Shown here in pieces: positions 25,254 to 33,554 of a stretch of 64,000 bases of DNA. Position numbers and translations under genes: made by a program. Origin of the DNA: Candidatus Nitrospira neomarina (lineage in GTDB: Bacteria; Nitrospirota; Nitrospiria; Nitrospirales; UBA8639). Positions within the stretch are counted from its first letter, which is position 1; every line of letters starts with the position of its first letter. The notes under the pieces are model-generated. The model saw only the letters and a list, made by a program, of their open reading frames with translations. It ran no database searches and was not told where the DNA came from. Where the stretch lies: NCBI RefSeq assembly GCF_032051675.1, contig NZ_CP116968.1, positions 3,775,001-3,839,000 of the forward strand, read 5' to 3'.

Positions 25254-25805
25254 GTGTCTCTCGAGTTGTGGACCATCGGTCATTCGACGCGGCCTATCGA
25301 GGAACTCGTCGGGCTTCTTCAATCGCATGGCATTCAATTGCTGGTCGACGTCAGAACGATACCGTTTTCACGGCGCAATCCGCAGTTCCATCAGGAGACT
25401 CTTGCCCAGAGTCTTCGTGAAGCCGGGCTTCAGTATCACCACCTGCCTGCATTGGGTGGTCGTAGAAAAACACGGCCGGATTCGGTGAATGTGGGATGGC
25501 GGAATTCGGGTTTCCGGGGTTACGCGGATTATATGCAAACTCAAGCGTTTTGGAATGGGTTGGAGGAACTGGTGGATATCGGACAACAGTCACCATCAGC
25601 CGTGATGTGCGCGGAAGCGGTTCCCTGGCGCTGCCACCGCACGCTTATAGCAGATGCCATGGTCATCCGTGGGTGGAAGGTTCACCACATCATCTCGGCC
25701 AGTTCTCTCAAAACGCACACCCTCACGCCCTTTGCCAAACCTGACGCTGGTCGCCTCACCTACCCCTCCGAAGGCTCCTCGGATTTAACTCTCCGACTCT
25801 TCTAA
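25254..25805 (+). CDS. DUF488 family protein
   Basis: This protein of about 183 aa is placed from a GTG at 25254 (CGGAGAAATCC upstream), so that it begins MSLELWTIGHST as family members usually do; the ATG at 25188 adds an atypical leader. DUF488 motifs: TIGHSTRP, LLVDVRTIPFSRRNPQFH, YHHLPALGGRR, and the Cys-rich MCAEAVPWRCHR near 120. The family function is not established. The gene is intact beside an otherwise decayed patch. Confidence 0.88.
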   Translation: MSLELWTIGHSTRPIEELVGLLQSHGIQLLVDVRTIPFSRRNPQFHQETLAQSLREAGLQYHHLPALGGRRKTRPDSVNVGWRNSGFRGYADYMQTQAFWNGLEELVDIGQQSPSAVMCAEAVPWRCHRTLIADAMVIRGWKVHHIISASSLKTHTLTPFAKPDAGRLTYPSEGSSDLTLRLF

Positions 25806-26038
25806 GGGGAAGGCTGAAGATTCTCACGTACATTTTGTCAGCCTCAGGTATGTCGCGTATTTACACCCTTCGTATCCTGGCATCTTCAAAATGTATAGGC
25901 ATCATGTTCTGGTGAGACGGCTCCTTAGTACTTATGAGTTTTTAATTCTTGCAGGCGGGGGACTTCACGGATTGAGGGATGATCCTGCCCTGCGGATAAG
26001 CGTTTTCTTGAAGGCCCAAGCAGGTTGACCCTCGGGCA

Positions 26039-26071
26039 CCTGTGTCCCTGATGATTGTTCAGGGGCACAGG
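26039..26071. repeat. Hairpin repeat (CCTGTGCCCCTGA type), copy 1
   Basis: CCTGTGTCCCTGA (26039-26051) and TCAGGGGCACAGG (26059-26071) form a 13-bp stem with one mismatch, 29 bp beyond the outer-membrane protein gene's stop. It may act as that gene's terminator. A related hairpin occurs at 28687-28718. Confidence 0.5.
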
Positions 26072-26099
26072 TTGAGAGGGAGGAAACTCCAAATAGGAT

Positions 26100-26705
26100 T
26101 TAAAAATGATAGTTGAGACCAATTGTGACCATATGACCCTCGTCATGAAAAGAAACCGAATTTCCACTTTGATCTTTTGAATGAATTCGCTCCAACCACA
26201 CCCACCGATAAGACCCGTCGATTGACCAGTTCTGGTTCACCATAAGTTGCAGACCGGCACCACCATGAAGACCAAATCGTTGTTGTGCATCACTATAGTT
26301 ATTGGGTCCATCTACATCGGTGTAATACCAGCCCCCGCCGCCGATCAGATACGGACTCAACCGCTTTCCCGGAAGGAGATAGACGAGACCGGACAACTGT
26401 AGTGGAAAAGTCTTGGCCGTGGTAGAACCATAATCATTTTTTCGATAATCCATCGATCCTTCAAGAGCAAAGACGTCATTTAAGTACCATCGGGCCTGGG
26501 CTCCCCCATACCAACTGTCATCTCCGCCAATGGGATCGTAATACATGGCCCGACCACCAATGGAAAAATCGCCTTTGCTGATTTTCTGGGAAAAAATGCT
26601 ATCGGCTGCCGCTACGGGACTATGAACCATGCTGAACCCAAAGACGAGGGCGGAAACTGTTCCGAGCCACGAAACTTTTTTTAAACCTTTTCCCGACACT
26701 TTCAT
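26100..26705 (-). CDS. Outer-membrane beta-barrel protein
   Basis: This 201-aa protein has a signal peptide ending at VAAADS. Alternating hydrophobic strands follow with aromatic girdles (FSIGGRAMYYD, YGGAQARWYL, LSPYLIGGGGWYYTD, FGLHGGAGLQLMV, WSIDGSYRWVWLE). The C-terminal strand VTIGLNYHF ends in Phe, the BamA recognition signature. The size fits an eight-stranded OmpA/OmpW-like barrel. The ligand is unknown. The hairpin just downstream probably terminates it. Confidence 0.85.
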   Translation of the reverse strand: MKVSGKGLKKVSWLGTVSALVFGFSMVHSPVAAADSIFSQKISKGDFSIGGRAMYYDPIGGDDSWYGGAQARWYLNDVFALEGSMDYRKNDYGSTTAKTFPLQLSGLVYLLPGKRLSPYLIGGGGWYYTDVDGPNNYSDAQQRFGLHGGAGLQLMVNQNWSIDGSYRWVWLERIHSKDQSGNSVSFHDEGHMVTIGLNYHF

Positions 26706-27611
26706 GAGGACTCCTTTCCTATGACCTTCACCATCTATTTTAATAGAAGAGATTTGATCCGATGGTGGTAAAGATTCAAATCTCAGACGGACCTTTTTGG
26801 GCTAACACAAATGATTATTTTCGCAAGATTCCTCCTGTCACCAAGGCGTGAAACATCTTTCCCTTAATCCTCTTTTGGTTATCTGTCAGATGCGTGGGCA
26901 TCATATGTCTTCTTTTTGAAAATGAAGGTCAATGAACCCATTTGGGTCATGACGTATAACTTGGCGATTATGATTCACCTATTAGCCTGACGTAATTGTT
27001 AAAAACCCTGGACGCCTGACTGAAAATATTTTTGTTTTTGGGTTTAGTTTCGGGATGGCGGAGAAGAGATTTCTTAGGGATTTGAGAGAGAGGGGATCAC
27101 TTGCTTCACGGTAGAAGTTTAAAAAACTATTAAGTGCAGATATTGAAGGCTGGTCTGCTGCCTTCTTGAGGCTTCCTCAGGCTGTCATCTTGAGCGAAGG
27201 GTAAAAGATCTGTCCGCGTGGGGCCATCACTGTTGAGCGAGATCCTTTGTTTCACTCTGGATGCACTATTCCTCCAGAGCGGAGGTCTATCACCGGCAAA
27301 CTGTATGTATTGCCAACCTGGATTGTTGTCGACAAAGATGAATTGGTGGTTGAATAAATGGGTTCCCTACCTTCTGCTTTTGTCTATTGGCGACGAAGGA
27401 ACTGGCAGGTAGAGAAAGGAATTGATGGAAATCTTTCATTCAAATCCATCATGCCTTTTCTGTCCTTATTCACACTGAGAATGGGGTGAATAGAATTATC
27501 TCAAATTTCATTCTCCGTTTGAGGTTTTTTCTGTTTTACAGAGCCTTCATATGCAAAGGAAAACTTGTCCTGATGTTTATCGGAATAATTGCGCGGCGTA
27601 AGTGAGATGGC
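26706..27611. other. 900-bp stretch without a recognisable gene
   Basis: No frame here has a ribosome site and a protein-like sequence together. The region contains the TGTCATC...AGATCTGT repeat at 27183-27213 and AT-rich DNA at 26780-27130 and 27430-27560. It must hold the promoters of the outer-membrane protein gene (minus) and the 27612 gene (plus), but no clear consensus is seen. Confidence 0.4.
27183..27213 (+). repeat. TGTCATCCTGAG-type dispersed repeat, copy 1
   Basis: TGTCATCTTGAGCGAAGG...AGATCTGT matches the widespread intergenic TGTCATCCTGAG...GAAGGATCT element. A second copy in the opposite orientation lies at 29841-29868. Confidence 0.55.
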
Positions 27612-28739
27612 ATGCCGGAAATAATGTATCCCGTTCTTAACTTCCTGGCTTTACTGATTATGACGGCAACCCTTTTGCCGCTTCTTCGGGTTGATGAGTG
27701 GTGGGTACGTATCTTCGATTTCCCACGCCTTCAGATATTGACAATTGGGTTGGCGCTCGCCGTGGCCCTGGTTTACTCGATGTTCTATTCAGAGCATGCG
27801 TTTGGGAAATGGGTGCTCATCGGACTTATCCCATGCCTCGTCTATCAGGGATACCGGATGTTTCCTTACACGCGGTTGGCTCCCAAGCAGGCGTTAGATT
27901 CTCTCAATTCATCTAGTGAAGATCTTTTGAGTATTTTGACAGCCAACATCTACAAGAATAATCGAAACGCATCAGGATTTTTAAACGTCGTCTCGACCGC
28001 CTCTCCCGACGTCGTACTCGTTATTGAACCCGATCAGTGGTGGGAACGACAGCTCAGCGGACTTGAAGCCTCCTATCCCCATACCATCAAACAACCCTTG
28101 GGGAATACGTACGGGATGCTGCTTTATTCACGATTGAAATTGCGAAACTCTGATATTCGTTTCATGGTTGAAGACCACCTTCCATCCTTTTTTACAGAAA
28201 TTGAGTTGCGGTCGGGAAGGATTATTGAATTCTATGGACTCCATCCTCGTCCTCCGAGTTTTGGCCAGGATACGGATGAGCGGGATGCGGAAATTTTAAT
28301 TGTTGGCCGGGAGGTGGCACGCGCCAAAAAACCCGTTGTGGTTACCGGAGATTTAAATGATGTGGCCTGGTCGTATACGACAACGTTATTTCAGAAGATT
28401 AGCGGAATGGTCGATCCTCGAATCGGCCGGGGGTTTTTCAATACGTACCATGCCAAATATCCGATCTTTCGCTTTCCCGTTGATCATATTTTTCACTCTC
28501 CCGCCTTTCGTTTGGTTGAGATGAAGAGATTGCTGCCCATCGGGTCTGATCATTTTCCAATATTGGCGGTTTTATCGTATGAACCGGAAGATCGAAACGG
28601 TCCCCGAGCTCCTGAGGCAGATTCAGATGATCGTCAAGAAGTCGATGAAACCCTAAGCAAGGTACACAAACATAATGACCTCCACACACCTGTGCCCCTG
28701 ACGGAACGCCAGGGGCACAAAGTGGTTGGATGGCACTGA
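27612..28739 (+). CDS. Membrane-anchored endonuclease/exonuclease/phosphatase-family protein
   Basis: This 375-aa protein has three N-terminal membrane helices (about 5-25, 37-58, 65-80), then an EEP domain (about 105-325). Catalytic motifs: LTANIYKNNR, EPDQWW, GLHPRPP, TGDLNDVAWS, FPVDHIF and the GSDHFPI loop. EEP enzymes cleave phosphodiester bonds in nucleic acids or lipids; the substrate is unknown. The last 20 residues (VPLTERQGHKVVG) are encoded by a hairpin repeat, so the C-terminal tail looks acquired from repeat DNA. It converges on the BON lipoprotein gene. Confidence 0.85.
   Translation: MPEIMYPVLNFLALLIMTATLLPLLRVDEWWVRIFDFPRLQILTIGLALAVALVYSMFYSEHAFGKWVLIGLIPCLVYQGYRMFPYTRLAPKQALDSLNSSSEDLLSILTANIYKNNRNASGFLNVVSTASPDVVLVIEPDQWWERQLSGLEASYPHTIKQPLGNTYGMLLYSRLKLRNSDIRFMVEDHLPSFFTEIELRSGRIIEFYGLHPRPPSFGQDTDERDAEILIVGREVARAKKPVVVTGDLNDVAWSYTTTLFQKISGMVDPRIGRGFFNTYHAKYPIFRFPVDHIFHSPAFRLVEMKRLLPIGSDHFPILAVLSYEPEDRNGPRAPEADSDDRQEVDETLSKVHKHNDLHTPVPLTERQGHKVVGWH
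28687..28718. repeat. Hairpin repeat (CCTGTGCCCCTGA type), copy 2, inside coding sequence
   Basis: GTGCCCCTG (28692-28700) and CAGGGGCAC (28710-28718) form a 9-bp stem within ACCTGTGCCCCTGACGG. It shares CCTGTGCCCCTGA with copy 1 (26039-26071). It encodes the C-terminal tail of the EEP protein and lies between converging genes, so it may also terminate transcription. Confidence 0.5.
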
Positions 28740-28754
28740 AACTCCGATTACGTG

Positions 28755-29111
28755 TTAATTTTTCTGGGACATCGCATTGGGCTTAATCGCTAATTTATTG
28801 ACGACCTTCTGGACTCCATCCGTCTTTTTTGCGATTTCCACGGCCCTATCGATCTGATTTTGTGTTTCAACAAATCCACTTAACATAACCGTGCTTCGGT
28901 GCGTATCAACCTCAACTTCAAACGCATCTATCAGGTCATCGGCAATCAATGCTGACTTGACCGATGACGTGATCATAGCATCGTCAACCGTGGTTCCCAC
29001 AGTCCGCCCATGTGGATCGCTGGCACATGCTGAAAAAGCAAATGCACATGCCACACTAAACACGACCAACATGGCATTAGATCTCAGTTTGTTTGTGAAG
29101 GTAGTGGTCAT
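28755..29111 (-). CDS. BON-domain lipoprotein (OsmY-like)
   Basis: This 118-aa protein has GGGAG upstream of the ATG. A signal peptide ends in the lipobox FSAC (Cys at about 28). One BON domain follows (about 45-112): DAMITSSVKSALIADDLIDAFEVEVDTHRSTVMLSGFV and VVNKLAI. BON domains bind phospholipid or help envelope stability under osmotic stress. It is likely anchored in the periplasm. Confidence 0.9.
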   Translation of the reverse strand: MTTTFTNKLRSNAMLVVFSVACAFAFSACASDPHGRTVGTTVDDAMITSSVKSALIADDLIDAFEVEVDTHRSTVMLSGFVETQNQIDRAVEIAKKTDGVQKVVNKLAIKPNAMSQKN

Positions 29112-29380
29112 AACAATTCTCCCTTTTTGAAATGAAAGTTTTTGGGCACGGCCTTGAGGCCATTCAACAATAGACTAAGCCAGTATGCTTTAAAGTGGAG
29201 CTATGCAGAATTGATAAAAACCCTTGATTTTTGACTTGAAGTGCCTGGATTTTTGGGCGAGGTCGTCAGGGCAGAAAAAATTACGGTGAGGAGGCCTGAG
29301 AAAAGGTTTGGAAAGCAAATAGGAGGTGGGCCTTAACAGGTCGAACGGATGTTAAAGAACGTAATTAAAGATCGGGTTGT

Positions 29381-29698
29381 TTAATCTTCTTCGGCTTTTA
29401 TCTGATCGAGGAGGGTTTCAACGGGAGTGGTGAGACTTTTGCTGCGGTTGCAGGCCTGACAGGCCGGGACGACGTTGCCTCTCGTACTTTTTCCTTTCCT
29501 GGCCAATGGCACCACATGGTCCATGGTCAGGTTTTCCGGTCCCACCTGCTGATGACAAAAGTGACACTCCCCTTTTTGGATCTGGGCCTTCCACCATGGG
29601 GTTTTCCGTAATTTTTTCCCGTTTTCGCGCTCAATCCGTATATGCCGTCGGATCGTGTCATCGTCACCGAGTGAGTAGAACTGTTCTGGTTGGGTCAT
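29381..29698 (-). CDS. HNH endonuclease domain protein
   Basis: This 105-aa protein has two Cys pairs (CHFC and CQAC) that would hold a structural zinc, around the HNH core TMDHVVPLARKGKSTRGNVVPACQACN (catalytic His in MDHVVP). A GGAGG lies 12 nt before the ATG. Stand-alone small HNH proteins are common in bacterial chromosomes and may be repair or nicking enzymes. No restriction or phage genes are adjacent. Confidence 0.9.
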   Translation of the reverse strand: MTQPEQFYSLGDDDTIRRHIRIERENGKKLRKTPWWKAQIQKGECHFCHQQVGPENLTMDHVVPLARKGKSTRGNVVPACQACNRSKSLTTPVETLLDQIKAEED

Positions 29699-29840
29699 AG
29701 GGAAAGGTGGCCTCCATTTACAATACTTTATGCGGACGAGTGACCCTTGAAGTCATGCGGCGGGGGTAACCTGCTTTGAAAGATTGTAACGCTTGGGGCG
29801 GCGCTTTTTAAAGACAAGAAGGTTTTATATGCCTGGGCAC

Positions 29841-29868
29841 AGATCCTTCGCGGGGCCTCAGGATGACA
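29841..29868 (-). repeat. TGTCATCCTGAG-type dispersed repeat, copy 2
   Basis: Read on the minus strand it gives TGTCATCCTGAGGCCCCGCG followed by AAGGATCT, in the same order as copy 1 at 27183-27213. It lies between the HNH gene and the arginine dihydrolase gene. Confidence 0.6.
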
Positions 29869-29941
29869 ATGATTTGAAGCGGGCTCTTACCGTCAAACGG
29901 TGTTCGTGCAGCTTTTGTTAGGGGAATCGATTTTTTACAAC

Positions 29942-30742
29942 TTAATCCAGCGCCAGAGTCAGGCATTTGGCGGAGCCACCGGCCTTGAGGAATTCATCCA
30001 GTTCCACGGGGTGGGTGGTGTAGCCCTGTTTGTGTAGCCACGCCATCGTTTCCGGGCATCCGGTCGGCAGCACGACATGGCGGTCGATACACACCGCATT
30101 GCAGGCAAACCTGTCGCCTTCCCGGGGTGGAACGGCAAATCGTTTTTTCTGTTCTATGCGAGAGGCCAGGACGGTTTGGGCGTACGAATCGAAACAGGAG
30201 GGAAAGTAGAGAAGCTCTCCTCCACTGAGGGGACAAAAGCAGGTATCCAGATGATAAAACCGTTGATCCACCAGTTCCACAGGCATGATTTCTTTTTGGA
30301 AAATTTCCGACAATTGGACATAAGCGCGGATATCACTTCGTTGGCGGTAGCCGCCGATCCAGAAATCTGGAAATCCCAATAAGTCCCCGGCCCCTTCAAA
30401 GTTTATTTCGGGGTCGAGGTTGATGACTTCATAGCCCTTTTTAATGAACCAATCAATGAAATGCCGTTCCTCTCCCTGCCGTTCCGGGTGGCGGAACAGA
30501 CTGGGTACAGCCTTGCCCTCGTGGATGACACCCGCATTGGCGGTAAAAACCAGATCAGGTAATCCTGGTACGGGTTCCATAAATTCGAGTTTGGCTCCAA
30601 CTTCGTTCTCCAGAACCTGGGTCAGCGTTTTCCATTGGGTTCTGGCATGTTCTCCATTGGATTGATTCGACACTCTCATCCAGGGGTTAATCTCATATTC
30701 GATACCAAAATAATCCGGCGGGCACATCAATAAACGACTCAT
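29942..30742 (-). CDS. Amidinotransferase-fold hydrolase, arginine dihydrolase (ArgZ/AgrE N-domain)-like
   Basis: This 266-aa pentein protein belongs to the group containing dimethylarginine dimethylaminohydrolase and cyanobacterial arginine dihydrolase. Visible active-site blocks: PDLVFTANAGVI (Asn in FTAN), FEGAGD, HLDTCFCPL (catalytic His) and C-terminal GGSAKCLTLAL (nucleophilic Cys). In cyanobacteria this domain is fused to an ornithine cyclodeaminase domain as AgrE/ArgZ. Here that second domain is the gene 15 bp upstream, so the pair probably converts arginine to ornithine, ammonia and CO2, then to proline. Dimethylarginine hydrolysis is the alternative. Confidence 0.8.
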   Translation of the reverse strand: MSRLLMCPPDYFGIEYEINPWMRVSNQSNGEHARTQWKTLTQVLENEVGAKLEFMEPVPGLPDLVFTANAGVIHEGKAVPSLFRHPERQGEERHFIDWFIKKGYEVINLDPEINFEGAGDLLGFPDFWIGGYRQRSDIRAYVQLSEIFQKEIMPVELVDQRFYHLDTCFCPLSGGELLYFPSCFDSYAQTVLASRIEQKKRFAVPPREGDRFACNAVCIDRHVVLPTGCPETMAWLHKQGYTTHPVELDEFLKAGGSAKCLTLALD

Positions 30743-30757
30743 AATATTAATATCCTG

Positions 30758-31996
30758 TTATCCTTTCCAGCCAAGTTCACGGGCCAGTTCCCATAAAAAA
30801 GAAGAAGAATCCATCACCAGTCCGACGGCTTGGAAGCTTCCACGGTCACTCAGCTTTGTGGGAACGGCGGGATTGATGTCAACACAGACCGTAGGTGCCG
30901 ATGCCGGTAGTAAATTTCCCGTCGCCACGGCATGCAGGGTGGAGGCTACTAACAAGGCCAACCCCACGCCGGGAATGGCCGCGCGCATGGCTTCCTGGGC
31001 CTTAGTGGAATCGGTGATGACGTCCGGCAAAGGGCCGTCGTCGCGAATCGTCCCGGCCAATACCATCTGGACTCCCTGTCGCACGCAGGCCGCCATGATC
31101 CCTTCTTTGATGAGACCGCTTTTGACGGCTTGTTGAATGCTTCCCAGGGCCCGGACTCGATTGATGGTCCGAAGATGATGCTCATGTCCATGGGGCACCG
31201 AGCGGCCAATCCCCAAGTTATATCCCAGTGACGTTCCGTAGAGGCTGGCTTCCATGTCATGAGCGGCCAGGGCATTTCCGCAAAAGAGCACATGGATGTA
31301 TCCCGCTTCGATGATCCAGGCCAGGGCTTCCCGTCCTCCCGCGTGGATGATGGCCGGACCACCGGCAAACAAAACCTTCCCTGACCCTTTGCCCTCTTTT
31401 CGTTGTTGGTGGATCGCCTTCATTCGCTTGGCCACATCGGCGATAATATGACGGTGCGGACGTTCGGAAGAAACCTGGGCTTCCATGAACCCGAACACAT
31501 CGCGTTCCTTTGGACGTTCCAGTGGGAATACCCGAACCCCTTTCCGACCGGTGACAACCAGGTCGTCTTTTTTTACCGAGCCCATGGAAACCATTTGCGC
31601 GGAAGGGGGGGAGGTCTTCAGCCTGATGGCTAAATCCATTTCGGGTTGCGGAACATCGATCCAATTTCCCTGCCACCGGATTTGAGTGGCCAGATGAGAG
31701 GTCGCGTAAAAATCCTCCGGTAAAATTCCATCAGCCGGGGCTGGCTCAACCGTGCAGTCTTCCTCGGTCTCAACTACTGCCCCATGGGGTTGGATGGTTT
31801 TCAAGATTTCCTGTAGTAACTCCATCGTGGAAGCTTCAATCAGGATGGTGGCATGAGAAGTGTCTTCCCGTCGGGTTCCCACCGTGACTTCCGAGAGGGT
31901 AAAGGTCCCTCCCAACATGACAATGTCATCCAGGACCTTCGCGAGGATCAGTGAATCAATGATATGCCCTTGGATGGTGACGGTTTGAACGATCAT
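30758..31996 (-). CDS. TIGR00300/LOR-SDH family ornithine cyclodeaminase-like protein
   Basis: This 412-aa protein matches the C-terminal half of cyanobacterial AgrE/ArgZ and archaeal ornithine cyclodeaminases. Features: N-terminal LOR/SDH region TVTIQGHIIDSLILAKVLD (about 3-21), VTVGTRREDTSHATILIEA, then a nucleotide-binding core with VLFAGGPAIIHAGGREALAWII, CGNALAAHDMEASLYGTSLG and DGPLPDVITDS, and C-terminal VCVDINPAVPTKLSDRGSFQAVGLV. It would form proline and ammonia from ornithine with NAD. It is co-transcribed with the arginine dihydrolase-like gene 15 bp downstream. Confidence 0.82.
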   Translation of the reverse strand: MIVQTVTIQGHIIDSLILAKVLDDIVMLGGTFTLSEVTVGTRREDTSHATILIEASTMELLQEILKTIQPHGAVVETEEDCTVEPAPADGILPEDFYATSHLATQIRWQGNWIDVPQPEMDLAIRLKTSPPSAQMVSMGSVKKDDLVVTGRKGVRVFPLERPKERDVFGFMEAQVSSERPHRHIIADVAKRMKAIHQQRKEGKGSGKVLFAGGPAIIHAGGREALAWIIEAGYIHVLFCGNALAAHDMEASLYGTSLGYNLGIGRSVPHGHEHHLRTINRVRALGSIQQAVKSGLIKEGIMAACVRQGVQMVLAGTIRDDGPLPDVITDSTKAQEAMRAAIPGVGLALLVASTLHAVATGNLLPASAPTVCVDINPAVPTKLSDRGSFQAVGLVMDSSSFLWELARELGWKG

Positions 31997-32178
31997 GGTT
32001 TTATTTTACCATGAAATTCTGTAAAGACTTGATGAAAAAATCGCTTGGGGGTTTTCCCTTCGCGCGATGGCGAAGAGGGGCTTGGAATAGTTCCCGCTCA
32101 TGATGCCCATGGTCCATTCTGTCAGACCTTGTAAAGGAAATGGGAGAAGAATCATTCTCATGTGTTTCCTGACGGTGC

Positions 32179-32184
32179 TATACT
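32179..32184 (+). promoter_or_regulatory. Extended -10 promoter (TGCTATACT)
   Basis: TGCTATACT ending at 32184 fits an extended -10 element. A start site near 32191 would agree with translation starting at the TTG at 32219 rather than at the GTG at 32162. Confidence 0.4.
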
Positions 32185-32218
32185 AGGAACATCTATCATT
32201 TTCCTGGGGGAACCAAAT

Positions 32219-32845
32219 TTGAACCAGTATCTTTTTCCTGTTCTATTCAGTATTGGACTCGTCTGGGGTTGGGGGGGGCAGTCTCTGCAGGCGACGGCAT
32301 GGGCTTCCCCCGGCACGGATGTCTTTCAAGCCTTCACTCAACACATCGGTGCTCAAATCGGAAAAGATAAACAGGAATTTGCGATTGCCGATTCCTGTAC
32401 GGCCTATTTTTATCAACTTTGGAACAAAAAAGCCCGGCCAGAGGTTGAGCGCATTCATTTCTCCCCTCTCCTAAGGACAGAGCTTGATCTCGATTGTGTG
32501 AGGCTCTTTCCCGAGGGGTTGGAACAGGCCCGGGAAGCCTTTGGGAATTCGCAACAACTTCTTTCCCTCAGCCTGACGTTTTATCAAATGGCCTTAGTGG
32601 GGGACGGAGACGATAATCAGGAATATAGTGCACATGAAATCCACGATCTGCTGGAAGCCTTCAGGCTCCCGTTTCAAGAGGGACGACCCTTGGGAGGGTA
32701 TATGAACGCCCTGACCGGCCTATTCGATAGTATTCGCAGGGATGTTCAATTCAAATATCTGATGGAGGGCATGCAGGTGTTGATGAACAAGGGGTACCGC
32801 TTTTCCGAAGCTGATCAACAGGCATTGAATCAGGAGCTTAATTGA
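32219..32845 (+). CDS. Exported protein of unknown function
   Basis: Starting at the TTG at 32219 (GGGGG upstream) gives 208 aa beginning MNQYLFPVLFSIGLVWGWGG, a clean signal peptide cleaved near ATAWA. The longer GTG frame from 32162 would bury the signal and would overlap the promoter. The mature protein is helical and acidic with no recognised domain. It converges with the HEAT-repeat gene. Confidence 0.6.
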   Translation: MNQYLFPVLFSIGLVWGWGGQSLQATAWASPGTDVFQAFTQHIGAQIGKDKQEFAIADSCTAYFYQLWNKKARPEVERIHFSPLLRTELDLDCVRLFPEGLEQAREAFGNSQQLLSLSLTFYQMALVGDGDDNQEYSAHEIHDLLEAFRLPFQEGRPLGGYMNALTGLFDSIRRDVQFKYLMEGMQVLMNKGYRFSEADQQALNQELN

Positions 32846-32870
32846 TAGGTGTGCCGGGTGAATGAAGTCC

Positions 32871-33506
32871 CTATCGTATTCGTTCCAACGCTTCTCGGGA
32901 CCGGCTGCGCACCGTCTGGTCCCAGTCTTCTTTCATCTTTTCTTCCAGTTTCGCCTTCGCATCCTGAGCCCGCATGCGGCCCAGCGCCAATGCAGCACAG
33001 GCCCGCACATGGGCATGGTCATCTTCCAACGCACGAATCAACAACGGGACCGAGGCTTGATGTTTCAAGACCCCCAGGTAACTGGCTGACATTCCTCGTA
33101 TGCGATGTTGTTTGTCACCAAGTGCCGTCTTTAATGTCCAAATAAAGAGTTCCGCCATCGGTTCGGTGACGGTCTCCAATCCTTCGGCTTCAAATTGGTT
33201 CACTTCAATCAGAGTAAAGGCCAAATCCCGCCGTTTTTGGGCTGAAGGTTCTTTTTGAAAGCGTTGGAGGAGCCGATCACGAAGCTGAAGACGTTCTTTG
33301 CGAGCGCGCCATTTTTTTGTGCCAATCCATACGCCAATCCCCAGGACAAGAACGGCTCCGAGTATGGGGAGGATCTCATCGGTAATGTAATCCTGAGTGT
33401 CAAAGGTCAGATGATTCCATATCCATATGCCTGCTACGATCAGGCCCAGACCTAACAGGCCGATGAACGGGTTGATGGAACGGGTTGTTTCGGGTTGTGT
33501 TGCCAT
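32871..33506 (-). CDS. Membrane-anchored HEAT-repeat protein
   Basis: This 211-aa protein has two N-terminal transmembrane helices (NPFIGLLGLGLIVAGIWIW and ILPILGAVLVLGIGVWIG), a basic coiled linker, then a helical region with HEAT-like repeats (RIRGMSASYLGVLKHQASVPLLIRALEDDHAHVRACAALALGRM). It is likely a protein-interaction scaffold on the inner membrane. It is divergent from the MBL-fold gene with a 48-bp intergenic gap. Confidence 0.8.
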   Translation of the reverse strand: MATQPETTRSINPFIGLLGLGLIVAGIWIWNHLTFDTQDYITDEILPILGAVLVLGIGVWIGTKKWRARKERLQLRDRLLQRFQKEPSAQKRRDLAFTLIEVNQFEAEGLETVTEPMAELFIWTLKTALGDKQHRIRGMSASYLGVLKHQASVPLLIRALEDDHAHVRACAALALGRMRAQDAKAKLEEKMKEDWDQTVRSRSREALERIR

Positions 33507-33554
33507 AGGAGGTGTGGTTACCAGAGAGTATTTATTTGCCGGCAGGGTATAACA

